Source: Amycolatopsis sacchari
GTDB lineage: Bacteria > Actinomycetota > Actinomycetes > Mycobacteriales > Pseudonocardiaceae
NCBI RefSeq assembly: GCF_900114035.1
Contig: NZ_FORP01000001.1
Location: 1-64,000 of the forward strand
DNA: 64,000 bases
Reading direction: 5' to 3'
Made by a program: the position numbers and the translations under genes. Under the pieces are notes generated by a model. It searched no databases. It had not been told where the DNA came from and was given only the letters and a program-made list of their open reading frames with translations. Shown in pieces: positions 18,032-26,897 of the stretch; the stretch's first letter is position 1; every line of letters starts with the position of its first letter.

Positions 18032-18612
18032 GCGCGGGCGAGGAGGTGGACGCAGTGCGCGATCAGCCGCTCGCGGGAGACCGCCAGCGTGCCGGCGAGG
18101 TAGGCGGTGAACAGGTTCGCGAGCGCGCCGACGAGGCCGAGCGCGGTCATCTCCCGCTCGTCGGCGGGCAGGCGCGGGGGCAGCTGCTCGCGGACCAGCG
18201 CGGCGAACGCGGGCAGCAGCGCCACGCCACGGGCGGACAGCGCCGGTTCGGTGACGGGCGCGAGCAGCAGCACCCGGCCCTTGCGGGGGTCGTCGACGAC
18301 CAGCTCGACGAACGCGGTCACGGCGGCTTCCGCCCGCACCGCCGGGTCGGCGCCGCGGTCGGGCACGGCGTCCACCAGCGCCTGCCGCAGTTCGGCGGCG
18401 ACCTGTTCGTAGACGGCGGTCACCAGCTCCTCGCGGTCGGCGAAGCTCTCGTAGAAGTACCGCTCGGTGAGCTTCGCCCCGCGGCACACCGCCCGTACGC
18501 TGACCGCTGAGCTGCCGCCCGTGCCCAGGAGGTCGAGCGCGGCGGCCAGCAGCCGCTCCCGCCGCGCGGCCCGGCGGTCCGCCAGCGTCGTGCCCGCCCA
18601 GGTCCGGGTCAT
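18028..18612 (-). CDS. TetR-family transcriptional regulator
   Basis: The 194-residue protein has the N-terminal helix-turn-helix [31 protein letters not shown] (about residues 38-68) and a helical C-terminal domain. ATG at 18612. It is divergent from a decayed MpaB-like oxygenase gene. Regulator/MpaB pairs of this kind are frequent in actinomycetes. The inverted repeat at 18625-18646 lies just upstream. With its likely target broken, this repressor may have lost its partner. Confidence 0.88.
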   Translation of the reverse strand: MTRTWAGTTLADRRAARRERLLAAALDLLGTGGSSAVSVRAVCRGAKLTERYFYESFADREELVTAVYEQVAAELRQALVDAVPDRGADPAVRAEAAVTAFVELVVDDPRKGRVLLLAPVTEPALSARGVALLPAFAALVREQLPPRLPADEREMTALGLVGALANLFTAYLAGTLAVSRERLIAHCVHLLARA

Positions 18613-18624
18613 CGCGTCCCCTCA

Positions 18625-18646
18625 ATTGACTACGGGTGTTGTCAAT
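18625..18646. promoter_or_regulatory. Inverted repeat, probable TetR operator
   Basis: ATTGAC, ten bases, then GTCAAT: a perfect 6-bp inverted repeat between the TetR start (18612) and the pseudogene start (18662). It is placed to control both directions. Confidence 0.65.
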
Positions 18647-18661
18647 CGTAGCGTGCTGGTC

Positions 18662-19050
18662 ATGGCACCGCAGCCACCCGGACCCGAAAGCCTGACCTGG
18701 CGCTGCTCCGGCGACTGGCGGCCCTGCTCATGGTGTTGTGGGCGGGGTCGATGCGGAACATGCACCCCGCGCTGGGCGCGGGCGTGGCCGAGCGCTCCCG
18801 GTTCTTCGAGGAGCGGTGGCAGCGGTTGTTGCGTTCGCTGTACCCGATCGGTGGAGCCGGGCGCGCCGGAGACCGCCCGCGGCTACCACGACTCGATCAA
18901 AGGGGTGGACGCGCGCGGAAAGCGCTGTCACGCGCTCTCGTGGGAGGCGTTTCGCGAGTACTGGACCCGCACGTGCGCCGAGGTGCCGGAGGAGAACCAG
19001 GCGACGCGGTGGCGCGATGATCCGAAGCACTACTCACCCCGGGAGGCTCT
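18662..19050 (+). pseudogene. Frameshifted, truncated MpaB-like oxygenase (DUF2236) gene
   Basis: Pieces of one family occur in different frames. MAPQPPGPESLTWR starts at 18662. MRNMHPALGAGVAERSRFFE then SLYPIG lies in a second frame from about 18730. YHDSIKGVDARGKRCHALS then WEAFREYWTRTCAEVPEENQ lies in a third frame up to about 19010. In intact MpaB/DUF2236 proteins these pieces are separated by a catalytic middle with the conserved His. Here that middle is missing, so there is an internal deletion as well as frameshifts. Confidence 0.8.
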
Positions 19051-20076
19051 GTGAAGCTCGGCTACCACATCGGCTACTGGCAGTCCGGCCCGCCGGAGGG
19101 CGCGCTCGAAGCGATCACGACCGCCGAGGAACTCGGCTTCGATTCGGTGTGGACGGCCGAGGCGTACGGCTCCGACGCCTTCACCCCGCTCGCGTGGTGG
19201 GGCGCCGCGACGAGCCGGATCAAGCTCGGCACCAACATCGTGCAGATGTCCGCGCGCACCCCGGCCGCCGTCGGGATGAGCGCGCTGACGCTGGACCACC
19301 TGTCGGGCGGGCGGTTCGTGCTGGGGCTCGGCGTGTCGGGGCCGCAGGTCGTCGAGGGCTGGTACGGGCAGCCCTATCCCAAACCGCTCGCCCGCACGCG
19401 CGAGTACCTCGACATCGTGCGGCAGGTGATCGCGCGCAAGGAGCCCGTCACCTCGGACGGACCGTTCTACCCGCTGCCGCTGCCCGGCGGCACCGGCCTG
19501 GGCAAACCGCTCAAGTCCACTGTGCACCCGCTGCGTGCGGAGATCCCGATCCACCTGGCCGCCGAAGGGCCGAAGAACGTGGCGCTCGCCGCCGAGATCG
19601 CCGACGGCTGGCTGCCGTTGTTCTTCTCGCCCAAGGCCGACGGGTTCTACCGGGCGGCGCTGGAGGAGGGCTTCGCCCGCCCCGGCGCGCGGCACACGAT
19701 GGCGGACTTCGAGGTCGCCGCGTCGGTCCCGGTGATCGTGCACGACGACGTCGAGACCGCGGCCGGGTTCATGAAACCGTCGCTCGCGCTCTACATCGGC
19801 GGCATGGGCGCGAAGGAGGTGAACTTCCACCACGACGTGTTCGCGCGCCTCGGGTACGCCGACGTCGCCGACGAGGTGCAGGACCTCTACCTCGCGGGCC
19901 GGAAGGCCGAAGCGGCGGCGGCGATCCCGACCAGCCTCGTGGAGGACACGTCGCTGATCGGCCCGCCGGAGAAGATCCGCGAGGAGCTGGCGCGCTGGGA
20001 GGACACGGTGGTCACGACCCTGCTGCTCCGCGGGAACGCCGAAACGCTGCGGCGGGTCGCGCCGATCTTGCGGTAG
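19051..20076 (+). CDS. LLM-class F420-dependent oxidoreductase
   Basis: The 341-residue luciferase-like TIM barrel has KLGYHIGYW at the N-terminus, then TTAEELGFDSVWTAEAYGSD. ALTLDHLSGGRFVLGLGVSG matches the F420-binding LLM oxidoreductases of mycobacteria. A later IPIHLAAEGPKNVALAAEIADG is also typical. Substrate unknown. The GTG at 19051 has GGGAGG upstream; the ribosome-binding site lies in the tail of the MpaB-like pseudogene. Confidence 0.92.
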   Translation: MKLGYHIGYWQSGPPEGALEAITTAEELGFDSVWTAEAYGSDAFTPLAWWGAATSRIKLGTNIVQMSARTPAAVGMSALTLDHLSGGRFVLGLGVSGPQVVEGWYGQPYPKPLARTREYLDIVRQVIARKEPVTSDGPFYPLPLPGGTGLGKPLKSTVHPLRAEIPIHLAAEGPKNVALAAEIADGWLPLFFSPKADGFYRAALEEGFARPGARHTMADFEVAASVPVIVHDDVETAAGFMKPSLALYIGGMGAKEVNFHHDVFARLGYADVADEVQDLYLAGRKAEAAAAIPTSLVEDTSLIGPPEKIREELARWEDTVVTTLLLRGNAETLRRVAPILR

Positions 20077-20150
20077 GGGTGGCCCCGGTCACGGCCCTGC
20101 CCGGCGACGATGACACGATTCGTCGCGGTTCCCGCGCGCGAAGGAGGGTC

Positions 20151-21455
20151 ATGGCCGCGCTCCCGGCATCGACGAGGTTCGGTTACTCCCTCGGCTCGTT
20201 CACCACGGGCGCCTTCGGCACCGTGCCCGGCCTGCTCCTGCTCCCGTACCTGACCGACACCATGGCGGTGCCCGGTGCGGTCGCGGGCGTCATCGTGCTG
20301 GTGCCCAAGGCGTGGGACGTCGTGTTCAACCCGTTCGCCGGGCGGCTGTCGGACGCCGACCTCGCCCGGCACGGCAGCAGGCGGCGGTTCCTGCTGTTCG
20401 GCGGCATCGGGGTGGCGATCCTGTTCGCGGTGATCTTCGCGCACCCCGGGCTGGGCGGCACCGCCGCGGACGCGGCCTACGTGGTGGTCGCGTTCCTGCT
20501 GTGCGCCACCGCGTTCGGCATCTTCCAGGTGCCCTACAACGCGCTGCCCGCCGAGCTCACCGGCTCCTACGACGAACGCACGCGGCTGACGAGCTGGCGC
20601 ATCGGGTTCCTCGCGGTCGCGATCCTGATCTCCGGCGGCGTCGCCCCCGCGATCACCGAGGGCATCGGCGGGGTGGCGGGCTACCGCGTGATGGGGCTGG
20701 CGATCGGGCTGGTCATCCTGGTCGGCACGATCGGCGTGTTCCTCGGGACGCGGGACGCCCCGGTGGGGCAGCGGCGGCCGCCGACCGCGGGGTGGCGCGA
20801 CCTGCTGACGACGATGCGCGAGTGGAGCGCTTTCCGCTGGCTGCTGGGCGTCTACTTCGTCCAGGCGCTGGGCGTGGCGACGCTGCTGGCGGGCGTGAAC
20901 TACGCGGCGCGGCACGTGTTCGGCGACGCCGGGCTGCAGCCGCTGCTGTTCGTCGGTTTCGTCGGGCCGGCGCTGCTCACGATGCCGCTGTGGCCGCGCA
21001 TCGGCGCGCGCTGGGGCAAGCTGTGGGGCTTCCGGTTCGCCTCGCTCGCGTTCGGCGTGGCGATGCTGGGCCTGTGCTTCTCGCTCGTGCTGCCGCTCGG
21101 CGTGGCGATGGTGTTCGTGGCGCTCGCGGGCGTCGGGTACGCGGGCATCCAGGTGTTCCCGCTGGCGATCCTGCCGGACCTGATCAGCGCCGAGGAGGAA
21201 CGCACCGGCGCCACGCGGGCCGGGGTCGCGGCGGGCGTGTGGACGGCGTCGGAGACCCTCGGGCTCGCGCTCGGGCCGGGGTTGTTCGGGTTGCTGCTCA
21301 CCGCGGGCGGGTATGTGTCCAGTGTGGACGCTTCCGCCGCGCAGCCGCACAGCGCCGTGATCGCGATCCTGCTCGGGTTCACGCTGCTGCCCGGCGTGCT
21401 CGTGGTGCTGGCGATCCCGCTGCTGCGGCGCCGGGTGCTGGAGCCCTCGGCATGA
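20151..21455 (+). CDS. MFS transporter of the GPH (glycoside-pentoside-hexuronide) type
   Basis: The 434-residue protein has about twelve membrane segments. It begins FGYSLGSFTTGAFGTVPGLL and has the GPH signature VPKAWDVVFNPFAGRLSD after helix 2. FQVPYNALPAEL follows in helix 4, as in MelB/GPH sugar:cation symporters. ATG at 20151 after AAGGAGGG. Its stop overlaps the start of the next gene (ATGA), so transporter and PLP enzyme are co-expressed. Its solute may be the PLP enzyme's substrate or product. Confidence 0.88.
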   Translation: MAALPASTRFGYSLGSFTTGAFGTVPGLLLLPYLTDTMAVPGAVAGVIVLVPKAWDVVFNPFAGRLSDADLARHGSRRRFLLFGGIGVAILFAVIFAHPGLGGTAADAAYVVVAFLLCATAFGIFQVPYNALPAELTGSYDERTRLTSWRIGFLAVAILISGGVAPAITEGIGGVAGYRVMGLAIGLVILVGTIGVFLGTRDAPVGQRRPPTAGWRDLLTTMREWSAFRWLLGVYFVQALGVATLLAGVNYAARHVFGDAGLQPLLFVGFVGPALLTMPLWPRIGARWGKLWGFRFASLAFGVAMLGLCFSLVLPLGVAMVFVALAGVGYAGIQVFPLAILPDLISAEEERTGATRAGVAAGVWTASETLGLALGPGLFGLLLTAGGYVSSVDASAAQPHSAVIAILLGFTLLPGVLVVLAIPLLRRRVLEPSA

Positions 21456-22858
21456 CGGACGTCCTCGCCGAGCTGCGGGCGCTGCGCGCCGGGGACCTGC
21501 CCACGCACGGCGGCCACACGCTCGCCTACGTCTACGACAGCGGGCTGGCCGGGCTCGACGAGCTGGCGGCGTCGGCGCACGCGCTCGCGTCGTCGGCCAA
21601 CGCGCTCGACCCGACGGCGTTCCCGAGCCTGCTGCGCCTGGAGAACGACCTCGTCGCGACGGCGGCGGACCTGCTGGGCGGTGGGGTCGGTTCGGTGACC
21701 TCGGGTGGCACGGAGTCGTGCCTGCTGGCCGTCCTCGCGGCCCGTGGCGACGCGCCGGAGCCGAACATGGTCCTGCCGTCGACGGCGCACGCGGCGTTCC
21801 ACAAGGCCGCGCACCTGTTCGGCGTGCGGCCGGTCGTCGTGCCGGTCGACCCGGTGACGTTCCGCGCCGACCCGGCCGCGATGGCCGCCGCCATCGACGA
21901 CTCGACGGTGCTGGTCGTGGCGAGCGCCCCGTCCTACGCCCACGGCGTGCTCGACCCCGTCGCGGAGATCGCGGCCGCGGCGGCCGCACGCGGGGTGCGG
22001 ATGCACGTGGACGCGTGCATCGGCGGCTGGGTGCTGCCGTACTTCCGGCGGCTGGGCGTGCCGGTGCCGGAGTTCGGGTTCGCCGTCGAAGGGGTCACCA
22101 GCGTTTCGGTGGACCTGCACAAGTACGCCTACTGCCCCAAGGGTGTTTCGGTGCTGCTGCACCGCGACGCGGACCTGCGGCGCGGGCACTACTTCGCGAG
22201 CGCGCGCTGGCCGGGCTACACGATGCTCAACACCACCTTGCAGTCCACGCGCTCGGGCGGTCCGCTCGCGGCGGCGTGGGCCGTGGTGCGGCAGATCGGC
22301 GACGAGGGTTACCTCCGGCTGGCCGAGCGGACGCTGGCCGCGGTGCGGCGGATCCGCGAGGGCGTCGCGGCGGTCGACGGGCTGCGCGTGCTGGGCGAAC
22401 CGGACTCGACGCTGCTCGCGCTCGCCGCGGACAGCGAGGAGTTCGACCTGTTCACCGTGGCCGACGAGATGCGGGAGCGCGGCTGGTACGTGCAGCCGCA
22501 GTTCGCGCACGAGTCGTCGCCCCTCAACCTGCACCTCACGGTCACGGCCGCCAACCACGGCACGGAGAACGAAATTCTCACCGCGCTCGCGGAATCCGTC
22601 GCCGCCGCCCGCGCGGCCGGGCCAGTGCGCGTCGATCCGGACGTGGCGGCGTTCATCGCGGCGCTGGACCCCGGCACGCTCACCGGTGAACAGTTCGCCG
22701 GGTTGCTTTCGGCGGCGGGGCTCGGCGGAAGCGGCGCGCTGCCCGCTCGGATGGCGGAGGTCAACGCCCTGCTCGCGGCAGCGCCGCCCGCGTTGCGGGA
22801 GCGCCTGCTGCTGGAATTCCTCGGCACGCTCTACCGTCCTGGGAAATCGTTTACTTGA
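21452..22858 (+). CDS. PLP-dependent group II decarboxylase/lyase (sphingosine-1-phosphate lyase-like)
   Basis: The 468-residue fold-type I PLP enzyme includes GSVTSGGTESCLLAVLAARG (cofactor phosphate loop), HVDACIGGWVLPYFRR, and VDLHKYAYCPKGVSVLL with the Schiff-base Lys. Sequence style is closest to sphingosine-1-phosphate lyase/glutamate decarboxylase relatives. The stretch STRSGGPLAAAWAV is also typical. A C-terminal extension of about 60 residues closes the protein. It overlaps the GPH transporter by 4 bp. A role in amino-acid or sphingoid-like phosphate cleavage is possible but not shown. Confidence 0.85.
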   Translation: MTDVLAELRALRAGDLPTHGGHTLAYVYDSGLAGLDELAASAHALASSANALDPTAFPSLLRLENDLVATAADLLGGGVGSVTSGGTESCLLAVLAARGDAPEPNMVLPSTAHAAFHKAAHLFGVRPVVVPVDPVTFRADPAAMAAAIDDSTVLVVASAPSYAHGVLDPVAEIAAAAAARGVRMHVDACIGGWVLPYFRRLGVPVPEFGFAVEGVTSVSVDLHKYAYCPKGVSVLLHRDADLRRGHYFASARWPGYTMLNTTLQSTRSGGPLAAAWAVVRQIGDEGYLRLAERTLAAVRRIREGVAAVDGLRVLGEPDSTLLALAADSEEFDLFTVADEMRERGWYVQPQFAHESSPLNLHLTVTAANHGTENEILTALAESVAAARAAGPVRVDPDVAAFIAALDPGTLTGEQFAGLLSAAGLGGSGALPARMAEVNALLAAAPPALRERLLLEFLGTLYRPGKSFT

Positions 22859-22940
22859 TCCTGCTCCTTCCCGGTGCTAGTTTCCGGCCACGGCCCGTTC
22901 GAGGCGACGACGCGCGACGAGGCGCTGGGAGGCGGAGGCG

Positions 22941-23978
22941 ATGGCCCGGAACCGGATCCTGTTCTCGACCCCGTTGCTGGCCGCCGGAGTCGTGCTGGCG
23001 CTGGTGATCGGCCTCGTCGTCGGCAAGGCGCTCGGCGGGGGCGGCGCGCAGGGCAACGCTGGGCCGGGTAAGGCGTCGGGGCTGCGGATCGACGTGATCG
23101 TCAAGGCGACCGACTCCTCCTTCTGGCAGAGCATGTTCGCCGGGGCCCAGCGCGCGGGGGAGGACCTCGGCGTCGACGTCGGCCGTTTCGGGCCCACGTC
23201 CGAGACCGACGTGAGCGACCAGGTGCGGCTGGTGGAGAACTCGATTTCCCGTGGTGTGGACGCGATCGTGCTCGCCGCGAACTCCGAAAGCGCGCTGAAC
23301 AAGGTGATCGACCGGGCCCGGCAGTCCGGCATCAAGGTCGTCACGGTCGACGGGACGGTGTCCACGCAGAACGAGGCGTTCATCGGGACGAACAACCTGC
23401 GTGCGGGGGAGCAGGCCGGGCAGCGGCTGTGCCAGCTCGTCACCGCGCAGGGCAAGACGAGCGGGCGGGTGCTGCTGGAGAACGCCGTCGCGGGCGTGCA
23501 GGCTCTCGGCGACCGCGCGAAGGGGTTCCGGCAAGGGCTCGCGGCGAGCTGCCCGCAGCTGACCGTGTGGCAGGAACGCTTCAACAACAACGACATCAAC
23601 ACCGCCGCCAACCAGACGAACGACGCGCTGGGCGCGGTGCCCGACCTCGTCGGGATCTTCGCGGCGAACAACATGTCCGGAAACGGCGTCGCGCGGGCCA
23701 TCAAGGACACCGGCCGCGCCGCCACGCTGCCGGTGGTGGCGTTCGACTCGGACCCGCAGGAGAACGCCGCGCTGGCCGACGGCTCGATCGACACGCTCGT
23801 CGTGCAGAACCCGTACTTCTTCGGCTACCAGGGCGTCGTCGAGGCGATCGCCGCGAGCACCGGCGCGAAGGTGCCGTTGAGCCTCGACCCCGGTGCGGTG
23901 CTGGCCGACCAGGGCAACATGAACGACCCCGCCGTCAAGGACCTGCTCAACCCGCCGACCGCGCAGGCGAGCCAATGA
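22941..23978 (+). CDS. Ribose-type ABC transporter substrate-binding protein
   Basis: The 345-residue protein has a N-terminal hydrophobic segment (LLAAGVVLALVIGLVVGKAL) without a lipobox Cys, so it may stay anchored by an uncleaved helix. A type I periplasmic-binding fold follows: LRIDVIVKATDSSFWQSMFAGA, then GVDAIVLAANSESALNKVI and LVGIFAANNMSGNGVARAI. It is the first gene of a three-gene RbsB-A-C-like operon with ATGA overlap to the ATPase. The sugar is not identifiable from sequence. Confidence 0.92.
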   Translation: MARNRILFSTPLLAAGVVLALVIGLVVGKALGGGGAQGNAGPGKASGLRIDVIVKATDSSFWQSMFAGAQRAGEDLGVDVGRFGPTSETDVSDQVRLVENSISRGVDAIVLAANSESALNKVIDRARQSGIKVVTVDGTVSTQNEAFIGTNNLRAGEQAGQRLCQLVTAQGKTSGRVLLENAVAGVQALGDRAKGFRQGLAASCPQLTVWQERFNNNDINTAANQTNDALGAVPDLVGIFAANNMSGNGVARAIKDTGRAATLPVVAFDSDPQENAALADGSIDTLVVQNPYFFGYQGVVEAIAASTGAKVPLSLDPGAVLADQGNMNDPAVKDLLNPPTAQASQ

Positions 23979-25486
23979 GCGAGCCCGTCATCCGGCTTTC
24001 GGGGCTGCGCAAGGCTTTCCGCGGCGTGGTCGCGCTCGACGGCGTGTCGCTGGAGCTGCGGGCCGGCGAGGTGCACTGCCTCGCCGGGGAGAACGGCGCC
24101 GGCAAGTCCACGCTCATCCGCGTCCTCACGGGCGCGCTGCGGCGGGACGCGGGGGAGTACCTCGTGGACGGCCGGCCGATGCCGGTGACGCTCACCCCCG
24201 CCGCCGCGCGGGCCGCCGGAATCGGGGCGGTGTACCAGGAACTGAGCCTGCTGCTGGATCTGTCCGTCGCCGAGAACCTCCTCATGGGCCGGTTTCCCGC
24301 CCGCGCCGGTGTCGTCGACCGGCGGGCGCTGCGTGAACAGGCGCGCCGCAAACTCGCCCGCGTCGACCTGGATCTCGACCCCGCCACTCCGGTCGCGGCC
24401 CTGCCCGCCGCCACTCGGCAGCTGGTCGAGATCGCGAAGGTCCTCGGCGACGACCCGCGGGTGATCATCTTCGACGAGCCGACCACGGCGTTGTCCGGCG
24501 CGGAAGCCGAAGCGCTGCTGGGGCGGATCGCCGCGTTGCGGGACGAAGGCGTGGCTGTGCTCTACGTCAGCCACCGGCTCGAGGAGATGTTTGAGATCGG
24601 CGACCGCGTGACCGTGCTGCGCGACGGCACGGTCACGCGCACGGGCGCGATGGCCGACTTCAGTGAGGACACGCTGATCTCGGCGATGGTGGGCCGGACG
24701 GTCGAGGAGCTGTACCCGTCCTCGACGGACCGCGGCGAGACCGACACCCCGTTGCTGCGGGTCCGCGGGCTGCGGCCGCCGGGCAGCCCCCACGCCGTGG
24801 ACCTCGATGTGTGGGCGGGGGAGATCGTCGGCATCGCGGGACTGCTCGGGGCCGGGCGCACCGAGCTGCTGCGGGCGATCTTCGGCGCGGACCAGCCCGA
24901 GGCGGGCACGGTCGAAGTCGACGGCGAACCGGTGCCGCCCGGGCGCCCGCGTGAAGCCGTCAAAGCGGGGATCGGGCTGCTGTCGGAGGACCGCAAGGAA
25001 CTGGGGCTGCTGCCGGAACTGAGCATCCGCGACAACGTCTCGATCGCGAGCCTGACCTCGATCGCGTCGCGTGGCCTGCTGTCGCGGCGGCGCGAGGCCC
25101 AGCGGGTCGACGAAGTGCTCGACGGCCTGCGCCTGCGTGCCGCCTCCTACGACGAACCCGTCTCCACCCTGTCCGGCGGCAACCAGCAGAAGGTGCTGCT
25201 GGCCCGCTGGCTCGTCACCGACGTGCGGGTGCTGCTGTTCGACGAGCCGACCAAGGGCGTGGACATCGGCGCGAAGGCCGAGCTGTACACGCTGATCGGG
25301 GACCTCGCGGCACGCGGGTTCGCGATCGTCGTCGTGTCGTCGTACCTGCCGGAGCTGCTCGGCCTCGTCGACCGGATCGTGGTGCTGCGCCGCGGCCGCG
25401 TCGTCGGCGACGTGCCGGCGGCGGAGGCGAGCGAAGAGGGACTGCTGACACTGGCGAGCACCGGGAGGGCGAATGGGGCTGCGTGA
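23975..25486 (+). CDS. Ribose-type sugar ABC transporter ATPase (two domains)
   Basis: The 503-residue protein carries two nucleotide-binding domains. Domain 1 has Walker A GENGAGKST, Walker B VIIFDEPTTAL and a divergent signature (LPAATRQLVEIAKVL). Domain 2 has the family's Lys-less Walker A GLLGAGRTELLRAIFG, a good signature LSGGNQQKVLLARWL and Walker B VLLFDEPTKGVDIGAK. This asymmetry is normal for RbsA/MglA. It overlaps the binding-protein gene by 4 bp and the permease gene by 14 bp. Confidence 0.95.
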   Translation: MSEPVIRLSGLRKAFRGVVALDGVSLELRAGEVHCLAGENGAGKSTLIRVLTGALRRDAGEYLVDGRPMPVTLTPAAARAAGIGAVYQELSLLLDLSVAENLLMGRFPARAGVVDRRALREQARRKLARVDLDLDPATPVAALPAATRQLVEIAKVLGDDPRVIIFDEPTTALSGAEAEALLGRIAALRDEGVAVLYVSHRLEEMFEIGDRVTVLRDGTVTRTGAMADFSEDTLISAMVGRTVEELYPSSTDRGETDTPLLRVRGLRPPGSPHAVDLDVWAGEIVGIAGLLGAGRTELLRAIFGADQPEAGTVEVDGEPVPPGRPREAVKAGIGLLSEDRKELGLLPELSIRDNVSIASLTSIASRGLLSRRREAQRVDEVLDGLRLRAASYDEPVSTLSGGNQQKVLLARWLVTDVRVLLFDEPTKGVDIGAKAELYTLIGDLAARGFAIVVVSSYLPELLGLVDRIVVLRRGRVVGDVPAAEASEEGLLTLASTGRANGAA

Positions 25487-26510
25487 CCTCGTCGTCCGGG
25501 AGTCCGAAGTGGACTCCGGCACCCGCGTGCTGGGCTGGCGCGAGGCGGTCGGCCGCGAGGGCGGCGGGCTCGTCGTGCTCGTGGTCCTGTTCGGCGCGCT
25601 CGCGCTGGCGAGCCCGAACTTCCTGACGCTGGGCAACATGGAGAACCTCGCCCGGCAGTGGGCGGTGTTCGCGGTCATCCCGATCGGCCAGCTGCTGGTG
25701 ATCCTGACCAAGGGCATCGACCTGTCGGTCGGCTCGGTCGTCGGGCTCACCGGCGCGGTGGCCGCGCAGCTGCTGGTGGCCGGGTTCGGAGTGCCGCTCG
25801 CGGTGCTGCTCGCCGTCGCCGCGGGCGCGCTCGTCGGTGTCGTCAACGGCGTGCTCGTGGCGTTCGCGAAGCTGCCGCCGTTCATCGTCACCCTCGGCAT
25901 GATGGGCGCGGCCCGCGGGCTGGTGCTGGTGATCACCGACGCGAACACGATCCAGCCGCTGCCGGACTCCTTCGCGGCGATCGCCAACGGCACCGTGTGG
26001 GGCGTGCCGAACCTGCTGATCATCGCGGTCGTGGCGGTGGCGCTCGCGGGGTTCCTGTTGCGCCGCACGGTGTTCGGCCGCTGCGTCTACGCCGTCGGCT
26101 CCAACGCGGAGTCCGCGCGGCTGGCGGGCGTCCCGGTCGCGCGGGTCCTGGTCACCGTGTACGCGCTGTCCGGGCTGCTCGCGGGGCTGGGCGGGGTGCT
26201 GCTCGCGTCCCGGCTCAACGCCGGGGTGCCGACGATGGGCGAGGGCAACGAGCTGGACGCGATCGCCGCGTGTGTCATCGGCGGTGCCAGCCTGTTCGGC
26301 GCGAAGGGCAGCGCGCTGGGTGCGGCGGCGGGCGCGCTGATCACCTCCACCCTGAACAACGGCGGCAACCTGCTCGGGATCAACTCCTTCTACCTGCGGA
26401 TCGCGATCGGCGTGCTGATCCTGCTCGCGGTCGCCTTCGACCAGCTCCAGGGCCGGCTCGGCGCCCGCGAGCAGTCCGGTGTCACCGCGCCGAGCGGTGG
26501 AAGTGGCTGA
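25473..26510 (+). CDS. Ribose-type sugar ABC transporter permease
   Basis: The 345-residue membrane protein has about eight to ten helices and the RbsC-family motifs [20 protein letters not shown] and [15 protein letters not shown], then [23 protein letters not shown]. The start ATG at 25473 lies inside the end of the ATPase gene. Its last 29 bp overlap the 3' end of the convergent L32 gene. Confidence 0.95.
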   Translation: MGLRDLVVRESEVDSGTRVLGWREAVGREGGGLVVLVVLFGALALASPNFLTLGNMENLARQWAVFAVIPIGQLLVILTKGIDLSVGSVVGLTGAVAAQLLVAGFGVPLAVLLAVAAGALVGVVNGVLVAFAKLPPFIVTLGMMGAARGLVLVITDANTIQPLPDSFAAIANGTVWGVPNLLIIAVVAVALAGFLLRRTVFGRCVYAVGSNAESARLAGVPVARVLVTVYALSGLLAGLGGVLLASRLNAGVPTMGEGNELDAIAACVIGGASLFGAKGSALGAAAGALITSTLNNGGNLLGINSFYLRIAIGVLILLAVAFDQLQGRLGAREQSGVTAPSGGSG

Positions 26511-26640
26511 CCAGCCTGCGCGGCACGAGTTTGCGCTCGCCGTTCACCACGATCGGCACCAGGTCCGGTGCGGCGGCCTTCCACTGCGAGCGGCGGGTGC
26601 GGGTGTTGCTGCGCGACGTCTTGCGCTTGGGCACGGCCAT
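26482..26640 (-). CDS. rpmF: 50S ribosomal protein L32, cysteine-free form
   Basis: The 52-residue protein reads [20 protein letters not shown] and has the usual L32 start and basic centre. It lacks the CxxC...C cysteines of zinc-binding L32. It is the third gene in the minus-strand unit with the MRF-like protein and L31B; its ATG shares one base with the L31B stop. It is likely a zinc-independent replacement made under zinc limitation. Its 3' end overlaps that of the permease gene. Confidence 0.93.
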   Translation of the reverse strand: MAVPKRKTSRSNTRTRRSQWKAAAPDLVPIVVNGERKLVPRRLVSHFHRSAR

Positions 26641-26897
26641 CAGGCACGCCCTCCTCGTCGTCCGTAGCGGCGGTGGAACTTCTCGACCTGCCCCGCGGTG
26701 TCCACGACCCGCCGCGAGCCGGTCCAGAACGGGTGCGAGGACGAGCTGATGTCCACCAGCACGAGCGGGTAGGTGCCGCCGTCGGACCACTCGATCGTCT
26801 TGTCGGACGTGACGGTGGACCGCGTGAGGAACGCGTCCCCGGTGGCGGTGTCCTTGAACACCACGGGGTGGTAGTCGGGGTGGATGCCGGGTTTCAC
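26640..26897 (-). CDS. rpmE2: 50S ribosomal protein L31 type B (zinc-independent)
   Basis: The 85-residue protein ([20 protein letters not shown], later [20 protein letters not shown]) is the longer type B L31, with no CxxC pair. The GTG start at 26897 overlaps the stop of the MRF-like gene by 4 bp. It replaces zinc-containing L31 when zinc is scarce, freeing zinc and keeping ribosomes working. Confidence 0.95.
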   Translation of the reverse strand: MKPGIHPDYHPVVFKDTATGDAFLTRSTVTSDKTIEWSDGGTYPLVLVDISSSSHPFWTGSRRVVDTAGQVEKFHRRYGRRGGRA

